Shown here: piece by piece, positions 44,004 through 54,388 of the stretch
Numbering within the stretch: position 1 is the stretch's first letter
Layout of the letters: the number at the start of each line of letters is the position of its first letter
NCBI RefSeq assembly: GCF_001937665.1
Contig: NZ_MSKL01000011.1
Location: forward strand, 1 to 64,000
Direction: 5' to 3'
Source: Actinomyces oris
GTDB lineage: Bacteria; Actinomycetota; Actinomycetes; Actinomycetales; Actinomycetaceae
Length of the DNA stretch: 64,000 nt
Position numbers and translations under genes: made by a program
The notes under the pieces: generated by a model
The model's input: only the letters and a program-made list of their open reading frames with translations
The model's database searches: none
Told to the model about the DNA's origin: nothing

Positions 44004-44195
44004 GGGACGAGGCTACCCGAGGTGCCCCAATGCGTCGGCTCGCCGGACTGCCCGCCGACGTCCCTCGCGAGGAGGTTCTCCGAAACCTGCCTGACGCACC
44101 CGCGCACTAGGCTGGTCCCAGTAGAACGTCTCAGGCACAAGACCGCCGGCCACGTCGTCGGCCGGCTACCGCACCACCATGCTGAGGAGGCCCCA

Positions 44196-45527
44196 TTGGA
44201 CAAGCAGCAGGAGTACGTGCTCCGAGCCATCGAGGAACGTGACATCAGCTTCATCCGCCTGTGGTTCACTGACGTCTCCGGACAGCTCAAGTCCGTGGCC
44301 ATCGCACCTGCCGAGGTCGAGAGTGCCTTCGAGGAGGGCATCGGCTTCGACGGATCGGCGATCGAGGGCCTGACCCGCGTCTTTGAGTCCGACATGCTCC
44401 TGGCTCCTGACCCCTCCACCTTCCAGATGCTGCCGTGGCGGGACGGGGACAACGGTGTGGCCCGCATGTTCTGCGATGTTCTCACGCCCGACGGCGAGCC
44501 CGCCCGCACCGACCCGCGCTCCGTGCTCGAGCGCCAGCTCGCCCGGGTCGCCGAGGCCGGCTTCACCTGCTACATCCACCCGGAGATCGAGTTCTACCTG
44601 GTCAAGCGCGACGCCGACGGGCGTATCCGCCCCACTGATGACGCCGGTTACTTCGACCACGTACCCGGGGGGACCGCCCACGACTTCCGCCGCCACGCCA
44701 TCCTCATGCTCGAGCAGATGGGGATCTCGGTGCAGTTCTCCCACCACGAGGGCGGCCCCGGTCAGAACGAGATCGACCTGCGCTTCGCCGACGCCCTGTC
44801 CATGGCGGACAACATCATGACCTTCCGCGCCGTCGTTGAGGAGGTCGCACTGGAGGAGGGCTGCCTGGCGACCTTCATGCCCAAGCCCTTCCCCGACCAG
44901 TTCGGCTCGGGCATGCACACGCACTTCTCCCTGTTCGAGGGCGACCGCAACGCCTTCTTCGACCCCTCCGGCCAGTACCAGCTCTCCGCCACCGGTCGCT
45001 CCTTCATCGCCGGGCTGCTGCACCATGCCTCGGAGATCACGGCGGTCACCAACCAGCACGTCAACTCCTACAAGCGCCTGTGGGGAGGGGACGAGGCCCC
45101 CAGCTACGTGTGCTGGGGCCACAACAACCGCTCCGCCCTCGTGCGCGTTCCCATGCACAAGCCCGGCAAGGCCCAGTCGGCGCGGGTGGAGTTCCGCGGC
45201 ATCGACTCCTCGGCCAACCCCTACCTGGCCTACGCGGTCATCCTGGCTGCGGGCCTCAAGGGCATCGAGGAGGGCTACGAGCTTCCTCCGGAGGCCGAGG
45301 ACGACGTCTGGGCCCTGTCAGAGATGGAGCGCAGGGCCCTGGGCATCCACGCCCTGCCCACCTCACTCAAGAGCGCGGTTGCCGCCATGGAGGGCTCCGA
45401 CCTGGTGGCAGACACCTTCGGTGAGGACACCTTCGAGTTCTTCCTGCGCAACAAGCGCCGCGAGTACCGGGCCTACGACGCCCAGGTCACCGATTTCGAG
45501 ATCAGCCAGTTCTTCCCGCGCGCCTGA
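44196..45527 (+). CDS. glnA2: Glutamine synthetase, GlnA2-type
   Basis: 443-aa glutamine synthetase. It shows IGFDGSAIEGLTRVFESDM, NEIDLRFADALSMADN, FMPKPFPDQFGSGMHTHFSL and NNRSALVRVP with the RVEFRGIDSSANPYLAYA substrate loop, so the active site is intact. In the C-terminal adenylylation segment the sequence reads EDDVWALSEMERR, with Trp where GlnA1 has Tyr, so GlnE should not modify it. I use the TTG start with GAGGAGG upstream; no ATG is suitable. It sits directly before glnE, the same order seen in mycobacteria. Its role may be a second glutamine synthetase or gamma-glutamyl ligase. Confidence 0.93.
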   Translation: MDKQQEYVLRAIEERDISFIRLWFTDVSGQLKSVAIAPAEVESAFEEGIGFDGSAIEGLTRVFESDMLLAPDPSTFQMLPWRDGDNGVARMFCDVLTPDGEPARTDPRSVLERQLARVAEAGFTCYIHPEIEFYLVKRDADGRIRPTDDAGYFDHVPGGTAHDFRRHAILMLEQMGISVQFSHHEGGPGQNEIDLRFADALSMADNIMTFRAVVEEVALEEGCLATFMPKPFPDQFGSGMHTHFSLFEGDRNAFFDPSGQYQLSATGRSFIAGLLHHASEITAVTNQHVNSYKRLWGGDEAPSYVCWGHNNRSALVRVPMHKPGKAQSARVEFRGIDSSANPYLAYAVILAAGLKGIEEGYELPPEAEDDVWALSEMERRALGIHALPTSLKSAVAAMEGSDLVADTFGEDTFEFFLRNKRREYRAYDAQVTDFEISQFFPRA

Positions 45528-45545
45528 GCGGAGCAGGAGACAGCT

Positions 45546-48500
45546 GTGAGAGACCGCAGCGAGAAGCGACCGCCGATCGGGTCCCCCTCCCGGCACAGCT
45601 CCTCGCCCAGGACCCTGCTGCTGCGGGCCGGATTCCAGGACCCCGCCCGCGCCGGAACGCTCCTGGGCGACCCGGCGCTGCTGCCCTTCCTCCCGGCGGA
45701 TGCCCAGGCCGACGACGTCGGCGAGGCGGGAGATCCCGGCGGACGTGTCTCAGCGGATCGCTCCAGGCGTCCAGGCGGCCGACCCGCCGACGTGCGGCTC
45801 GGGCCGGCTCGCGAGGACCTCATCGACTCCCTGGCGCTCACCGCGGATCCTGACATGGCCCTGCTCAGCCTCGTCCGACTCGCCGAGGCCGCCACCGCAT
45901 CCGAGTCGGGCCACCTGGTATCGGAAGGCGGTATCGAGCCCGGGTGCACGACGACACCGGCGGCACTCCTGCGCAGCATCCTGAGTGATCCGGCCGCAGA
46001 GCCGCGTGAGCACAGGCACCGTCTGCTCGCGGTCCTGGGCGCCTCGCAGGCCCTGGGCGACTTCCTCGTGACCCATCCCGAGCGTCTCACGGCGCTCGCG
46101 CCGCTCAGGGCGTGGGGCTCCCCGGAGGAGCCCGGCGTCGGTGAGACGCTGCAACGAGCCGTCCTGGACGTGCTGGGGCAGGCCGACCTTGCGGAGGCAG
46201 ACCCGTCAGACAGTGATGAGACAACCCCTCACCCCGCAGGAGCGGGCCCGGCAGTCAGCCGGGCGACCGCGGTGCTGCGGCGCGTCTACCGGGACCGGCT
46301 CACGGCGATCGTCGCCGATGACCTCACCAGCGCCGACCCGATCGAGCACGTGCCCACTGTCTGCCGTCGCATGGCCGAGCTCGCCGACGCCGCCCTGGAC
46401 GCGGCTCTGCTCGTCGCCCGCGCCGCCGTCGGGCCGCAGGCGGATGAGGTGGCTCTCGCCGTGATCGCCATGGGCAAGACCGGGGCCCGCGAGCTCAACT
46501 ACATCTCGGACGTCGACGTCGTCTACGTCGTCGGCCCCGCCCACGAGCCCCAGGACGCTCAAGAACCGATCAGCGAGGAGCACCTCGTGGACGTCGGCAC
46601 CCACCTGGCCACAGAGCTCGCCCACGTCGTCTCCGCCACCGCGCCCGAGCCGCCCCTGTGGCCGCTGGACACGGCGCTGCGTCCTGAGGGCAAGGACGGT
46701 GCGCTCGTGCGCACTCTCGACTCCCACCTGGCCTACTACCGCCGATGGGCCGCCTCCTGGGAGTTCCAGGCCCTGCTCAAGGCCAGGGCCTGCGCCGGGG
46801 ACGCGGAGCTCGGCACCCTCTACGAGCAAGGCGTGGCGCCCTACGTGTGGGAGGCCAGCCGACGGGAGAACTTCGTTGAGGACGCCCGTGCCATGCGGCG
46901 CCGGGTGGAGAAGGAGTCAGTGCCGCGCGGCGGAGAGGACCGGCGTATCAAGCTGGGACCCGGTGGCCTACGAGACGTCGAGTTCACCGTCCAGCTCCTC
47001 CAGCTCGTCCACGGCCGCTCCGATGAGAGCCTGCGCGTGCGCGGCACCCTGGAGGCTCTCGACGCTCTCAGCGCAGGAGGCTACGTCAGCCGAACCGATG
47101 CCGCGGCCTTGAGCGGCTGCTACAAGGCCCTGCGGCTGCTGGAGCATCGCAGCCAGCTCTTCCGCCTGCGCCGTACCCACAACCTTCCTGAGAAGGCGGA
47201 GAACCTGCGCCGCATCGAGCGGGGCATCAGCGACTGCCTGGGCCGGGGCGACAGCCTGTGGGAGGGTTTCAAGGACCTGCGCCGGCGAGTGCGGTCCCTC
47301 CATCAGGAGATCTACTACCGTCCCCTACTGGGCTTCGCAGCCGCCCTCAGCGCCGATGAGATGGCCCTGAGCCCTCAGGCTGCGCGTGAGCGCCTCGCCG
47401 CCGTCGGCTACACGGACCCCGACGGGGCACTGCGCCACATCCAGGCACTCACCGAAGGGGTCAGCCGCCGCGCCGCGATCCAGCGCCAGCTGCTGCCGGT
47501 CATCATCGGCTGGATCGGTGAAGGAGCCGACCCCGATTTCGGCCTGCTGTCCTTCCGACGGCTGTCCGAGGCCATCGGAGGGTCGCACTGGTACCTGGCC
47601 ATGCTGCGGGACTCGCCGGTGGCGGCCCGCAGACTGTGCCAGGTCCTCTCCAGCGCCCACTGGGCCACCGAGCGCCTGGCGGAGTTCCCCGAGTCCATCG
47701 CCTGGCTCGACGACGACGGTGAGCTCGAGCCCCGCCGATCCGTCGCCCTGGCGGAGGAGGTTGCCGCCGTCCTGCGCCGTCGCAGCCTCACCGGCCCCGA
47801 TGACGCGGCCCTTGCCGAGCAGGCGCTCGAGGCGACCCAGGCGATCCTGAGAGTGCGAGCCCGTGAGGAGGTACGCGCCTCACTGGCGGACTGCCTGGAC
47901 TGCATCGACCCCGAACGCACCGCCTCCATCCTCTCCGACGCCACCGACGCGGTCCTGGACGGGGCTCTGACCGTCGCCACCGGGCTGGTCATCGCCCAGC
48001 GCGACGGGCTGGAGGCCGTTTCCTCGGGACCCGACGCCGACGGGCGCTGGCAGGCCGCTCTCGCCCGCCACGCCATCGTCGCCATGGGACGCCTGGGAGG
48101 CCGCGAGATCGGGTACGCCTCCGACGCGGATGTCCTCTTCGTCCACGAGGCCTGTGACGGGGTGGGTGAGGAGGCCGCCGCCCAGGAGGCCGAGGCCGTC
48201 GCCAAGCAGGTCATGGGGCTTCTGGCCTCGGCGCTCCCGCACCCCCTCGAAGTGGACTGCGATCTGCGGCCCGAGGGCCGCAACGGCGTCATGAGCCGCT
48301 CGCTGGACGCCTACCGCGAGTACTACGGCCGCTGGTCCGCCCTGTGGGAGCGTCAGGCGCTGCTGCGCGCCCGTTCCTGCGCCGGAGACCGGGACCTGGG
48401 CCGGCGGTTCGAGGAGCTTATCAACCCCCTGCGCTGGGCGCAGGACGGACTGCAGCCCCAGGACCTGCGGGAGATCCGCAGGATCAAGGCACGGGTGGAG

Positions 48501-49151
48501 GCCGAGCGCCTGCCCCGGGGCATCGACCCTGCCCGACACCTCAAGCTCGGCCCCGGAGGGCTCAGTGACGTGGAATGGAGTGCCCAGGTACTTCAGCTCG
48601 CTCACGCCGGTCGGATACCCGAGCTGCGGACCACCTCGACCGTCGGCGCGCTCCAGGCTGCGGTCCAGGCCGGGGTACTGAGCGCGGACGGCGGGGGAGA
48701 GCTGGTGGCGGCCTGGATCCTGGCCAGTCGGCTGCGCTCGGCGATCGTCCTGGGAACCGGGCGCGCCTCGGGGCCGCGCTCCCAGGTCCTTCCTACCCAG
48801 ATCCGGGAGATCCGTCTGGTGGGGCGTCTCATCGGCCTGGGCGCGGGCAGGGAGAGAGAGCTCGAGGACCTTTACCGTCGCAGCGCCCGCCACGCGCGCG
48901 CGGTGGCCGAACGCATCGTCTTCACCGACACCGCCGCCCACGGCTCCTCCGCATCAACGCAGCCGACCACCACGTCGCAGGCTCAGCAGCACAGCGCGGA
49001 CTCACCGCCGCCCCACTCAACAGGCTGGGCCCGGAACGCTCGCGCGCAGCCCCGTCGGGGTGCAGAAGCGGCAGGCTCCAAGAGCTCCAGGCGGGCAAAC
49101 CGCAGCCGCGCCACCAGAAGGCGACCGGAGGGACCCTACCCCTGGAGCTGA
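45546..49151 (+). CDS. glnE: Glutamine synthetase adenylyltransferase/adenylyl-removing enzyme
   Basis: 1,201 aa. It adenylylates GlnA1 when nitrogen is ample and removes AMP when it is scarce. Two nucleotidyltransferase domains are visible: ARELNYISDVDVVYVVG near residue 315 and GREIGYASDADVLFVHEA near residue 850, each followed by its helical domain and a K-L-G-P-G-G-L-R/S-D-V segment (KLGPGGLRDVEF and KLGPGGLSDVEW). The catalytic Asp pairs are intact. The C-terminal 80 residues form a low-complexity, Arg/Ser-rich tail not needed by the family. The GTG lies 18 bp after glnA2, so the two are likely one operon. Confidence 0.95.
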   Translation: MRDRSEKRPPIGSPSRHSSSPRTLLLRAGFQDPARAGTLLGDPALLPFLPADAQADDVGEAGDPGGRVSADRSRRPGGRPADVRLGPAREDLIDSLALTADPDMALLSLVRLAEAATASESGHLVSEGGIEPGCTTTPAALLRSILSDPAAEPREHRHRLLAVLGASQALGDFLVTHPERLTALAPLRAWGSPEEPGVGETLQRAVLDVLGQADLAEADPSDSDETTPHPAGAGPAVSRATAVLRRVYRDRLTAIVADDLTSADPIEHVPTVCRRMAELADAALDAALLVARAAVGPQADEVALAVIAMGKTGARELNYISDVDVVYVVGPAHEPQDAQEPISEEHLVDVGTHLATELAHVVSATAPEPPLWPLDTALRPEGKDGALVRTLDSHLAYYRRWAASWEFQALLKARACAGDAELGTLYEQGVAPYVWEASRRENFVEDARAMRRRVEKESVPRGGEDRRIKLGPGGLRDVEFTVQLLQLVHGRSDESLRVRGTLEALDALSAGGYVSRTDAAALSGCYKALRLLEHRSQLFRLRRTHNLPEKAENLRRIERGISDCLGRGDSLWEGFKDLRRRVRSLHQEIYYRPLLGFAAALSADEMALSPQAARERLAAVGYTDPDGALRHIQALTEGVSRRAAIQRQLLPVIIGWIGEGADPDFGLLSFRRLSEAIGGSHWYLAMLRDSPVAARRLCQVLSSAHWATERLAEFPESIAWLDDDGELEPRRSVALAEEVAAVLRRRSLTGPDDAALAEQALEATQAILRVRAREEVRASLADCLDCIDPERTASILSDATDAVLDGALTVATGLVIAQRDGLEAVSSGPDADGRWQAALARHAIVAMGRLGGREIGYASDADVLFVHEACDGVGEEAAAQEAEAVAKQVMGLLASALPHPLEVDCDLRPEGRNGVMSRSLDAYREYYGRWSALWERQALLRARSCAGDRDLGRRFEELINPLRWAQDGLQPQDLREIRRIKARVEAERLPRGIDPARHLKLGPGGLSDVEWSAQVLQLAHAGRIPELRTTSTVGALQAAVQAGVLSADGGGELVAAWILASRLRSAIVLGTGRASGPRSQVLPTQIREIRLVGRLIGLGAGRERELEDLYRRSARHARAVAERIVFTDTAAHGSSASTQPTTTSQAQQHSADSPPPHSTGWARNARAQPRRGAEAAGSKSSRRANRSRATRRRPEGPYPWS

Positions 49152-49268
49152 CCAGGCAGAGTCAGTACCAGCTGGACACCAGCCGGATACCAGGCGGATG
49201 CTGCCGGGCGATGAGGATCGCACCGTCGTCGAGGACCGCCGCCCCGCGAACCTGGCAGACTTGGCGCC

Positions 49269-49922
49269 GTGAGGCTCATTCTCGTACGCCACGGTCGCAC
49301 CGCGGCCAATGTCATGCAGGCACTCGACACCGCCTTCCCCGGAAATCCCCTGGATGACGTGGGGCTGGGACAGGCCGACGGGCTGCCGGCCCGCCTGGAG
49401 AAGGCCGGCCTGCTTCAGGGACTGGGCTCACTGTGGGTCTCCCCGATTCTGCGCGCCAGGCAGACCATCGCCCCCATCGAGACCGCCACCGGCCTGAGCG
49501 CCACCGTCGACTCAGGACTGCGTGAGGTCCTCGCCGCCGACCTGGAGATGAACACCGATGCGCGCTCGGTGGCCTGCTACGTGGACACCACCCGGGCATG
49601 GATGGCGGGGCGCCCCGCCTGCCGCATCCCCGGATCCCCGGAGGATGGACACGACACGCTTCAGCGCTTCGACGACGCCGTCGGCCGCATCTACGAGCAG
49701 ACCGCCCAGGCGGGGGACTCGGCGGCCTTGCTCGTCTCCCACGGCACCGCGCTGCGCCTGTGGACCTCTCTGAGGGCCGCGGCCGGAGGCGGTGTGGACC
49801 CGCTGTGGGTTGCCGACCGCCCCATGCACAACACCGGGATCACCATCGTCGACGGCGATCCCGGTGCCGGGTGGAGCCTGACCTCCTGGGATGACGGAGC
49901 TTGGGACCGGGCCGCCTCCTGA
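49269..49922 (+). CDS. Histidine phosphatase superfamily protein
   Basis: 217 aa. The RHG motif with the phospho-accepting His is at residues 7-9 (LVRHGRTAAN), followed by LDTAFPGNPLDDVGLGQADG, an ARQT segment and the second catalytic His in VSHGTALRL. Such enzymes remove phosphate from small molecules or proteins (phosphoglycerate mutase-like); the substrate is not readable. It starts GTG and lies 117 bp after glnE, and its stop is 10 bp from the converging ABC transporter operon. Confidence 0.9.
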   Translation: MRLILVRHGRTAANVMQALDTAFPGNPLDDVGLGQADGLPARLEKAGLLQGLGSLWVSPILRARQTIAPIETATGLSATVDSGLREVLAADLEMNTDARSVACYVDTTRAWMAGRPACRIPGSPEDGHDTLQRFDDAVGRIYEQTAQAGDSAALLVSHGTALRLWTSLRAAAGGGVDPLWVADRPMHNTGITIVDGDPGAGWSLTSWDDGAWDRAAS

Positions 49923-49932
49923 CCGGCCCGCC

Positions 49933-50733
49933 TTAGAGCACCGAGGAGAGGAAGGCCCGGGTACGTTCGGCCTGGGGATCGTCCAGGACCTTGACGGGGT
50001 CACCGGACTCGCAGATGACACCGCCGTCCATGAAGATCAGCTGGTCGCCGACCTCCCGGGCGAAGCCCATCTCGTGGGTGACCACGACCATCGTCATGCC
50101 GGAGGCGGCGAGATCCTTCATCACCTGAAGCACCTCACCCACCAGTTCGGGATCCAGGGCCGAAGTCGGCTCGTCGAAGAGCATGAGCTCGGGGTCCATC
50201 GCCAGGGCGCGGGCGATCGCCACCCGCTGCTGCTGACCACCGGAGAGCTGGGAGGGGTAGTGGTCGAACCGGTCACCCAGTCCCACCCGCTCCAGCAGCT
50301 CGATACCGCGTTCGCGGGCCTTGGCCTTCGGAGTCTTCTTGACCAGGATCGGTGCCTCCATGACGTTCTCCAGAGCCGTCATGTGGGGGAAGAGGTTGAA
50401 ACGCTGGAAGACCATGCCGATCTTGGCGCGCTGAGCGGCACGGGCCCTGTCCGACAGGGCATGCAGCTCGGTGCGACCACCGCGCTCGACCTCACGCATA
50501 CCGATGAGCTCGCCGTCGACCTTGACCCGGCCGGCGTCGATGGACTCCAGCTCGTTGATGCAGCGCAGCAGCGTCGATTTCCCCGAGCCGGATGGGCCGA
50601 TGAGGACCGTGACTGAGCCGGGCGGGACGATGAGGTCGATGCCCCGCAGCACGTGCAGCTCGCCGAAGAACTTGTGCAGGTCGCTGATCTCGACCTTGGG
50701 CGTCCCCGCCGCGGCGTGGGTGGATGTGCTCAT
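49933..50733 (-). CDS. Polar amino-acid ABC transporter, ATP-binding protein
   Basis: 266 aa. ABC ATPase of the GlnQ/HisP type. Walker A is [10 protein letters not shown], signature [15 protein letters not shown], Walker [15 protein letters not shown] and the switch histidine [11 protein letters not shown]. It powers import of a polar amino acid through the adjacent permease. Its ATG overlaps the permease stop by 4 bp; gene order is binding protein, permease, ATPase. The substrate is inferred only from family and from position beside the glutamine synthetase genes. Confidence 0.95.
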   Translation of the reverse strand: MSTSTHAAAGTPKVEISDLHKFFGELHVLRGIDLIVPPGSVTVLIGPSGSGKSTLLRCINELESIDAGRVKVDGELIGMREVERGGRTELHALSDRARAAQRAKIGMVFQRFNLFPHMTALENVMEAPILVKKTPKAKARERGIELLERVGLGDRFDHYPSQLSGGQQQRVAIARALAMDPELMLFDEPTSALDPELVGEVLQVMKDLAASGMTMVVVTHEMGFAREVGDQLIFMDGGVICESGDPVKVLDDPQAERTRAFLSSVL

Positions 50734-51695
50734 GGGGTGACCTCCAGGAAGGGATTGTCCTTGGTGGTGTGCGCATCGAGGATGGCCTGCTGGCGGGCGG
50801 ACAGGCCCCGGCCGGGGGAGGCGGAGGACTTGTCAGGGTCGAAGCCCTTGCCGTAGTAGCGCTCGATGTAGTGCTGCCCCACCATGAGGATCGAGGTAAT
50901 GATGATGTACCAGATGGCCGCGACGAGAAGCAGTGGAATGATCTGGTAGGTCAGCGACGCGTAGGAGTTGGTGACGAAGGTCAGATCCAGGGTGAAGGGG
51001 ACCGCCAGCACCAAGGAGGTCGTCTTGAGCATGGAGATCGTCTCGTTGCCGGTGGGCGGGACGATGACCCTCATCGCCTGCGGCAGGACGATCCTGCGCA
51101 GGATCTGGCTCCTACTCATGCCCAGGGCCCCGGCGGCCTCGCTCTGGCCCTTGTCCACCGAGTTCAGGCCCGAACGGACGATCTCGGAGAGATAGGCTCC
51201 CTCGTTGATGCCCAGTCCCAGGACCGCCGCGACGAAGGGGGTGAAGACGGTCGTCGTCTTGAAGGTCAGCAGCTCGGGGCCGAAGGGGATTCCCAGACTC
51301 AGCTTCTGGTAGAGCGCGGACAGCGCCCCCCAGAACACGAGCTGGGTGTAGATAGGGGTGCCGCGGAAGAACCACAGGTAGGCCAGCGCCACCCAGCGCA
51401 GGACCGGGTTGGAGGACTGGCGCAGGATCGCCGTGGTGACCGCAAGCACGATGCCGATGGCCATGGCCATGAAGGTCAGCAGCAGTGTCCATCCGACGGC
51501 CTTGACCACGTGGACCTCACGCAGGAAGAACCAGACCGTGGACCAGTGGAACTTCTCATTGGTGACCAGCCCGTGGATGAGCATGGCCCCCAGGATCGAG
51601 ACGATCGCGGCACTGATCCACGTCCCCGGGCGGGGGACGGGCTTGGGGTTGTTGAGGACGACCTTGTCGTCCTCAGAGGCGGGTGAGGCGGTCAC
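50730..51695 (-). CDS. Polar amino-acid ABC transporter, permease
   Basis: 321 aa, HisMQ-type. About five to six membrane helices are seen ([92 protein letters not shown]). The EAA-type loop is [21 protein letters not shown], which docks the ATPase. The N-terminus is longer than in most relatives, with a helix at 26-44 before the TM core. Its stop overlaps the ATPase start by 4 bp and it begins 3 bp after the binding protein. Confidence 0.94.
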   Translation of the reverse strand: MTASPASEDDKVVLNNPKPVPRPGTWISAAIVSILGAMLIHGLVTNEKFHWSTVWFFLREVHVVKAVGWTLLLTFMAMAIGIVLAVTTAILRQSSNPVLRWVALAYLWFFRGTPIYTQLVFWGALSALYQKLSLGIPFGPELLTFKTTTVFTPFVAAVLGLGINEGAYLSEIVRSGLNSVDKGQSEAAGALGMSRSQILRRIVLPQAMRVIVPPTGNETISMLKTTSLVLAVPFTLDLTFVTNSYASLTYQIIPLLLVAAIWYIIITSILMVGQHYIERYYGKGFDPDKSSASPGRGLSARQQAILDAHTTKDNPFLEVTP

Positions 51696-51698
51696 GGC

Positions 51699-52619
51699 TC
51701 ACTCCTTCACTGCGGGATTGAGTTCTGCGGTGGTCAAGGCGGCGTCCTTCACGCCCCAGTTGTCCAGGATCTTCTGCCAGATGCCCTGGTCCATGAGGTA
51801 CTGGATGGCGGCCTGGATCGCGGCGGTGAACTGCGGATCGGCCTTGGAGGTCACCACCCCCTGGGGGGCGGCGTCCTCCACCTCGCCCAGGGTGACGACC
51901 TGGCCGTCGGTCAGCTCGACGGCGTATCCGGCCACGGTGGAGTCGGAGTAGGTGGCGTCGATGGTGCCGCCCACCAGGCCGGTGGTGGCCTCGGACTGCT
52001 TGGAGTAGGAACGTACGGACAGCACCGCCTTGCCCTCCTTGGCGCATTTTTCGGCGGCGCTGCGCATGGTGGTCTCCTGGGCGGTTCCCACCTGGACACC
52101 GACGGTCCGTCCGCACAGCTTGAGGTGGTCGGAGGTCTCAACGCCCTTGGGGTTGCCGGCCTGGACGTTGAATCGGGAACCCACATTGATGTAGGCGGTC
52201 ATATTGACCTCCGCGATCCGCTCGGGAGTGACGGTGAAGGAGGAGATGCCCGCGTCGTACTTCGAGCCGATTGAGGCGATGATGGAGTCGAACTCGGCGG
52301 TGTGCACCGTGCCCTTGACGCCCAGGACGGCGGCGATCGCGTTGGTCAGGTCGACGTCGTAGCCGACGGCCTTGCCCGAGGGATCGAGGAACTCCGCCGG
52401 TGCGTAGTCCGTGGACGCCGCCACGTTGAGGACGCCGTCCTCGAGAGCGCCTTGGGGGAGCTTGGCGATGATGTCGGGCTGCGCCTGGATCGAGGAGGTG
52501 TCGTAGGAGTGGATCTGCGAGCTCCGGTCCGCGTTCCAGTCAGCGGCGTTGGTGCATCCGCTGAGGACCAGGCAGGCTGTGGCTGCCAGCCCGAGGGCGG
52601 CGTGTTGGCGGATCCTCAT
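51699..52619 (-). CDS. Amino-acid ABC transporter substrate-binding lipoprotein
   Basis: 306 aa from MRIRQHAAL. A signal peptide with lipobox LVLSGC (Cys at about 21) anchors it outside the membrane. The mature part is a cluster-3 solute-binding protein: NVAASTDYAPAEFLDPSG, GYDVDLTNAIAAVLGV, FDSIIASIGSKYDAGISSF and, later, GRTVGVQVGTAQE. It captures a polar amino acid for the permease. The first gene of the transporter operon. A terminator separates it from glnA1, whose gene lies upstream on the same strand. Confidence 0.93.
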   Translation of the reverse strand: MRIRQHAALGLAATACLVLSGCTNAADWNADRSSQIHSYDTSSIQAQPDIIAKLPQGALEDGVLNVAASTDYAPAEFLDPSGKAVGYDVDLTNAIAAVLGVKGTVHTAEFDSIIASIGSKYDAGISSFTVTPERIAEVNMTAYINVGSRFNVQAGNPKGVETSDHLKLCGRTVGVQVGTAQETTMRSAAEKCAKEGKAVLSVRSYSKQSEATTGLVGGTIDATYSDSTVAGYAVELTDGQVVTLGEVEDAAPQGVVTSKADPQFTAAIQAAIQYLMDQGIWQKILDNWGVKDAALTTAELNPAVKE

Positions 52620-52712
52620 TGTGGGATCTCCTCTTCGGAGTGGGTCAAGACAAAGAAAGAATATCCGCAATGCAGTATAGATATGCAAGTAGGGAGGGTG
52701 GCGTACAGCACG

Positions 52713-52756
52713 ACGGCGGCCCTGAGCCTCGTGCGTAGGAGGCTCAGGGCCGCCGT
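52713..52756 (-). terminator. Strong terminator after glnA1
   Basis: Perfect 18-bp stem (ACGGCGGCCCTGAGCCTC with its complement) and an 8-nt loop, 19 bp past the glnA1 stop. It separates glnA1 from the transporter operon downstream. Confidence 0.85.
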
Positions 52757-52774
52757 CTGAGCTGAGTCAACAAC

Positions 52775-54199
52775 TCACAGGTCGTAGTAGAGCTGGAACT
52801 CGTAAGGGTGGGGGCGCAGCCGCAGCGGCTCGATCTCGTTGGTGCGCTTGTACTCGATCCAGGTCTCGATGAGATCAGGGGTGAAGACGTCCCCCTCGGT
52901 GAGGAAGTCGTGGTCATCCTCCAGGGCCTCCAGGGCCTGGTCCAGACTGTCGGGGAGCTTGTCGATGTCGAAGTACTCCTCGGGAGCGAGCTCGTAGAGG
53001 TCCTTGTCGATGGGCTCACGGGGCTCGATGCGGTTGCGGATGCCGTCGATACCCGCCATGAGTACGGCGGCGAAGCACAGGTAGGGATTGGAGGACGGAT
53101 CCGGTACGCGGTACTCCACCCGCTTGGCCTTGGGGGAGGAGCCCGTGACCGGGATGCGGATGCAGGCCGAGCGGTTACGGGCCGAGTAGACCAGGTTGAC
53201 CGGGGCCTCGAAACCGGGGACCAGGCGGTGGAAGGAGTTCACCGACGGGTTGGTGAAGGCCAGCAGTGCCGGGGCGTGAGCCAGGATCCCGCCGATGTAC
53301 CAACGAGCGAGGTCCGAGAGCTGGCCGTAGCCCCGCTCGTCGAAGAACAGCGGTTTGCCGTCCTTCCACAGCGAGTGGTGGGTGTGCATGCCGGAGCCGT
53401 TGTCGCCGAAGATCGGCTTGGGCATGAATGTGGCCGTCTTGCCGTTGCGCCAGGCCTCGTTCTTGATGATGTACTTGAACTTCATCATGTCATCACCCGC
53501 CGCGAGCAGAGAGCTGAAGCGGTAGTTGATCTCCTGCTGTCCGGCAGTGCCGACCTCGTGATGCGCCCGTTCGATCTCCAGGCCGGAGGTGAGACAGGTG
53601 CGGACCATGCGATCGCGGATATCAGCCATCTGATCGTTGGGTGAGACGGGGAAGTAGCCGCCCTTGAAAGCGGTCTTATAACCCTTGTTGCCGCCCTCCT
53701 CCTCACGACCGGTGTTCCAGGCCGCCTCGGAGGAGTCGATGGCGTAGAAGGACTCGGCCGGTGAGGACTCGTAGCGCACCGAGTCGAAGAGGTAGAACTC
53801 GGCCTCCGCTCCGATATAGCAGGTGTCGGCGATTCCGGTGGAGCGCAGGTAGTCCTCCGCCTTGGCGGCGATCGAGCGAGGGTCGCGCGAGTAGACCTCA
53901 TCCGTGAAGGGATCGACGATCGAGAAGTTGACGACCAGGGTCTTCTCCTCACGGAACGGGTCCAGGAAGGCTGTGGTCACATCGGGAACCAGCTTCATGT
54001 CCGACTCGTGGATCGCGGTGAAGCCTCGGATTGATGAGCCGTCAAACATGAGGCCGTCGGTCAGTGCCTCGTCCTTGAAAGCGGCCACAGGAATGGTGAA
54101 GTGCTGCATGACGCCGGGTAGGTCGCAGAACCGCACATCGACCAGCGCGACATTCTCCTTCTCGATGAACGTCAGTGCCTCGGATGCGTCCTTGAACAT
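52775..54199 (-). CDS. glnA: Glutamine synthetase type I, GlnA1
   Basis: 474 aa, the usual length. It joins ammonia to glutamate with ATP. Motifs include [18 protein letters not shown], NEIxYRF-like [37 protein letters not shown] and NRSACIRIP. The adenylylation region near residue 400 reads [10 protein letters not shown], keeping the Tyr that GlnE modifies. The ATG has GGAGGAG about 6 nt upstream; a longer frame to 54262 is unlikely. It should be the main ammonia-assimilating enzyme, controlled by adenylylation. Confidence 0.97.
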   Translation of the reverse strand: MFKDASEALTFIEKENVALVDVRFCDLPGVMQHFTIPVAAFKDEALTDGLMFDGSSIRGFTAIHESDMKLVPDVTTAFLDPFREEKTLVVNFSIVDPFTDEVYSRDPRSIAAKAEDYLRSTGIADTCYIGAEAEFYLFDSVRYESSPAESFYAIDSSEAAWNTGREEEGGNKGYKTAFKGGYFPVSPNDQMADIRDRMVRTCLTSGLEIERAHHEVGTAGQQEINYRFSSLLAAGDDMMKFKYIIKNEAWRNGKTATFMPKPIFGDNGSGMHTHHSLWKDGKPLFFDERGYGQLSDLARWYIGGILAHAPALLAFTNPSVNSFHRLVPGFEAPVNLVYSARNRSACIRIPVTGSSPKAKRVEYRVPDPSSNPYLCFAAVLMAGIDGIRNRIEPREPIDKDLYELAPEEYFDIDKLPDSLDQALEALEDDHDFLTEGDVFTPDLIETWIEYKRTNEIEPLRLRPHPYEFQLYYDL

Positions 54200-54388
54200 A
54201 TCTCCTCCAAGTGGGAACGGCGCACATACTCCACACGTATGCACTGCGGCTGACATCGGCAACTATATTGACGCTGCCGTGACAAAGGAATGGCGCCAGT
54301 GTTGCCTGAGTGTTTCGCCCGTTATTCTCCGGCCCCTTGAGGCGGCAGGCGCTGAGTGATGGAAGGTGGAGGTGACCCGGGAGGCGTT

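Noticed and set aside
42993-44195. Upstream extension of the glnA2 frame to 42993 (844 aa)
   Set aside because: The added 400 residues overlap map and panB on the other strand and are unrelated to glutamine synthetase. The TTG at 44196 with GAGGAGG gives the normal N-terminus.
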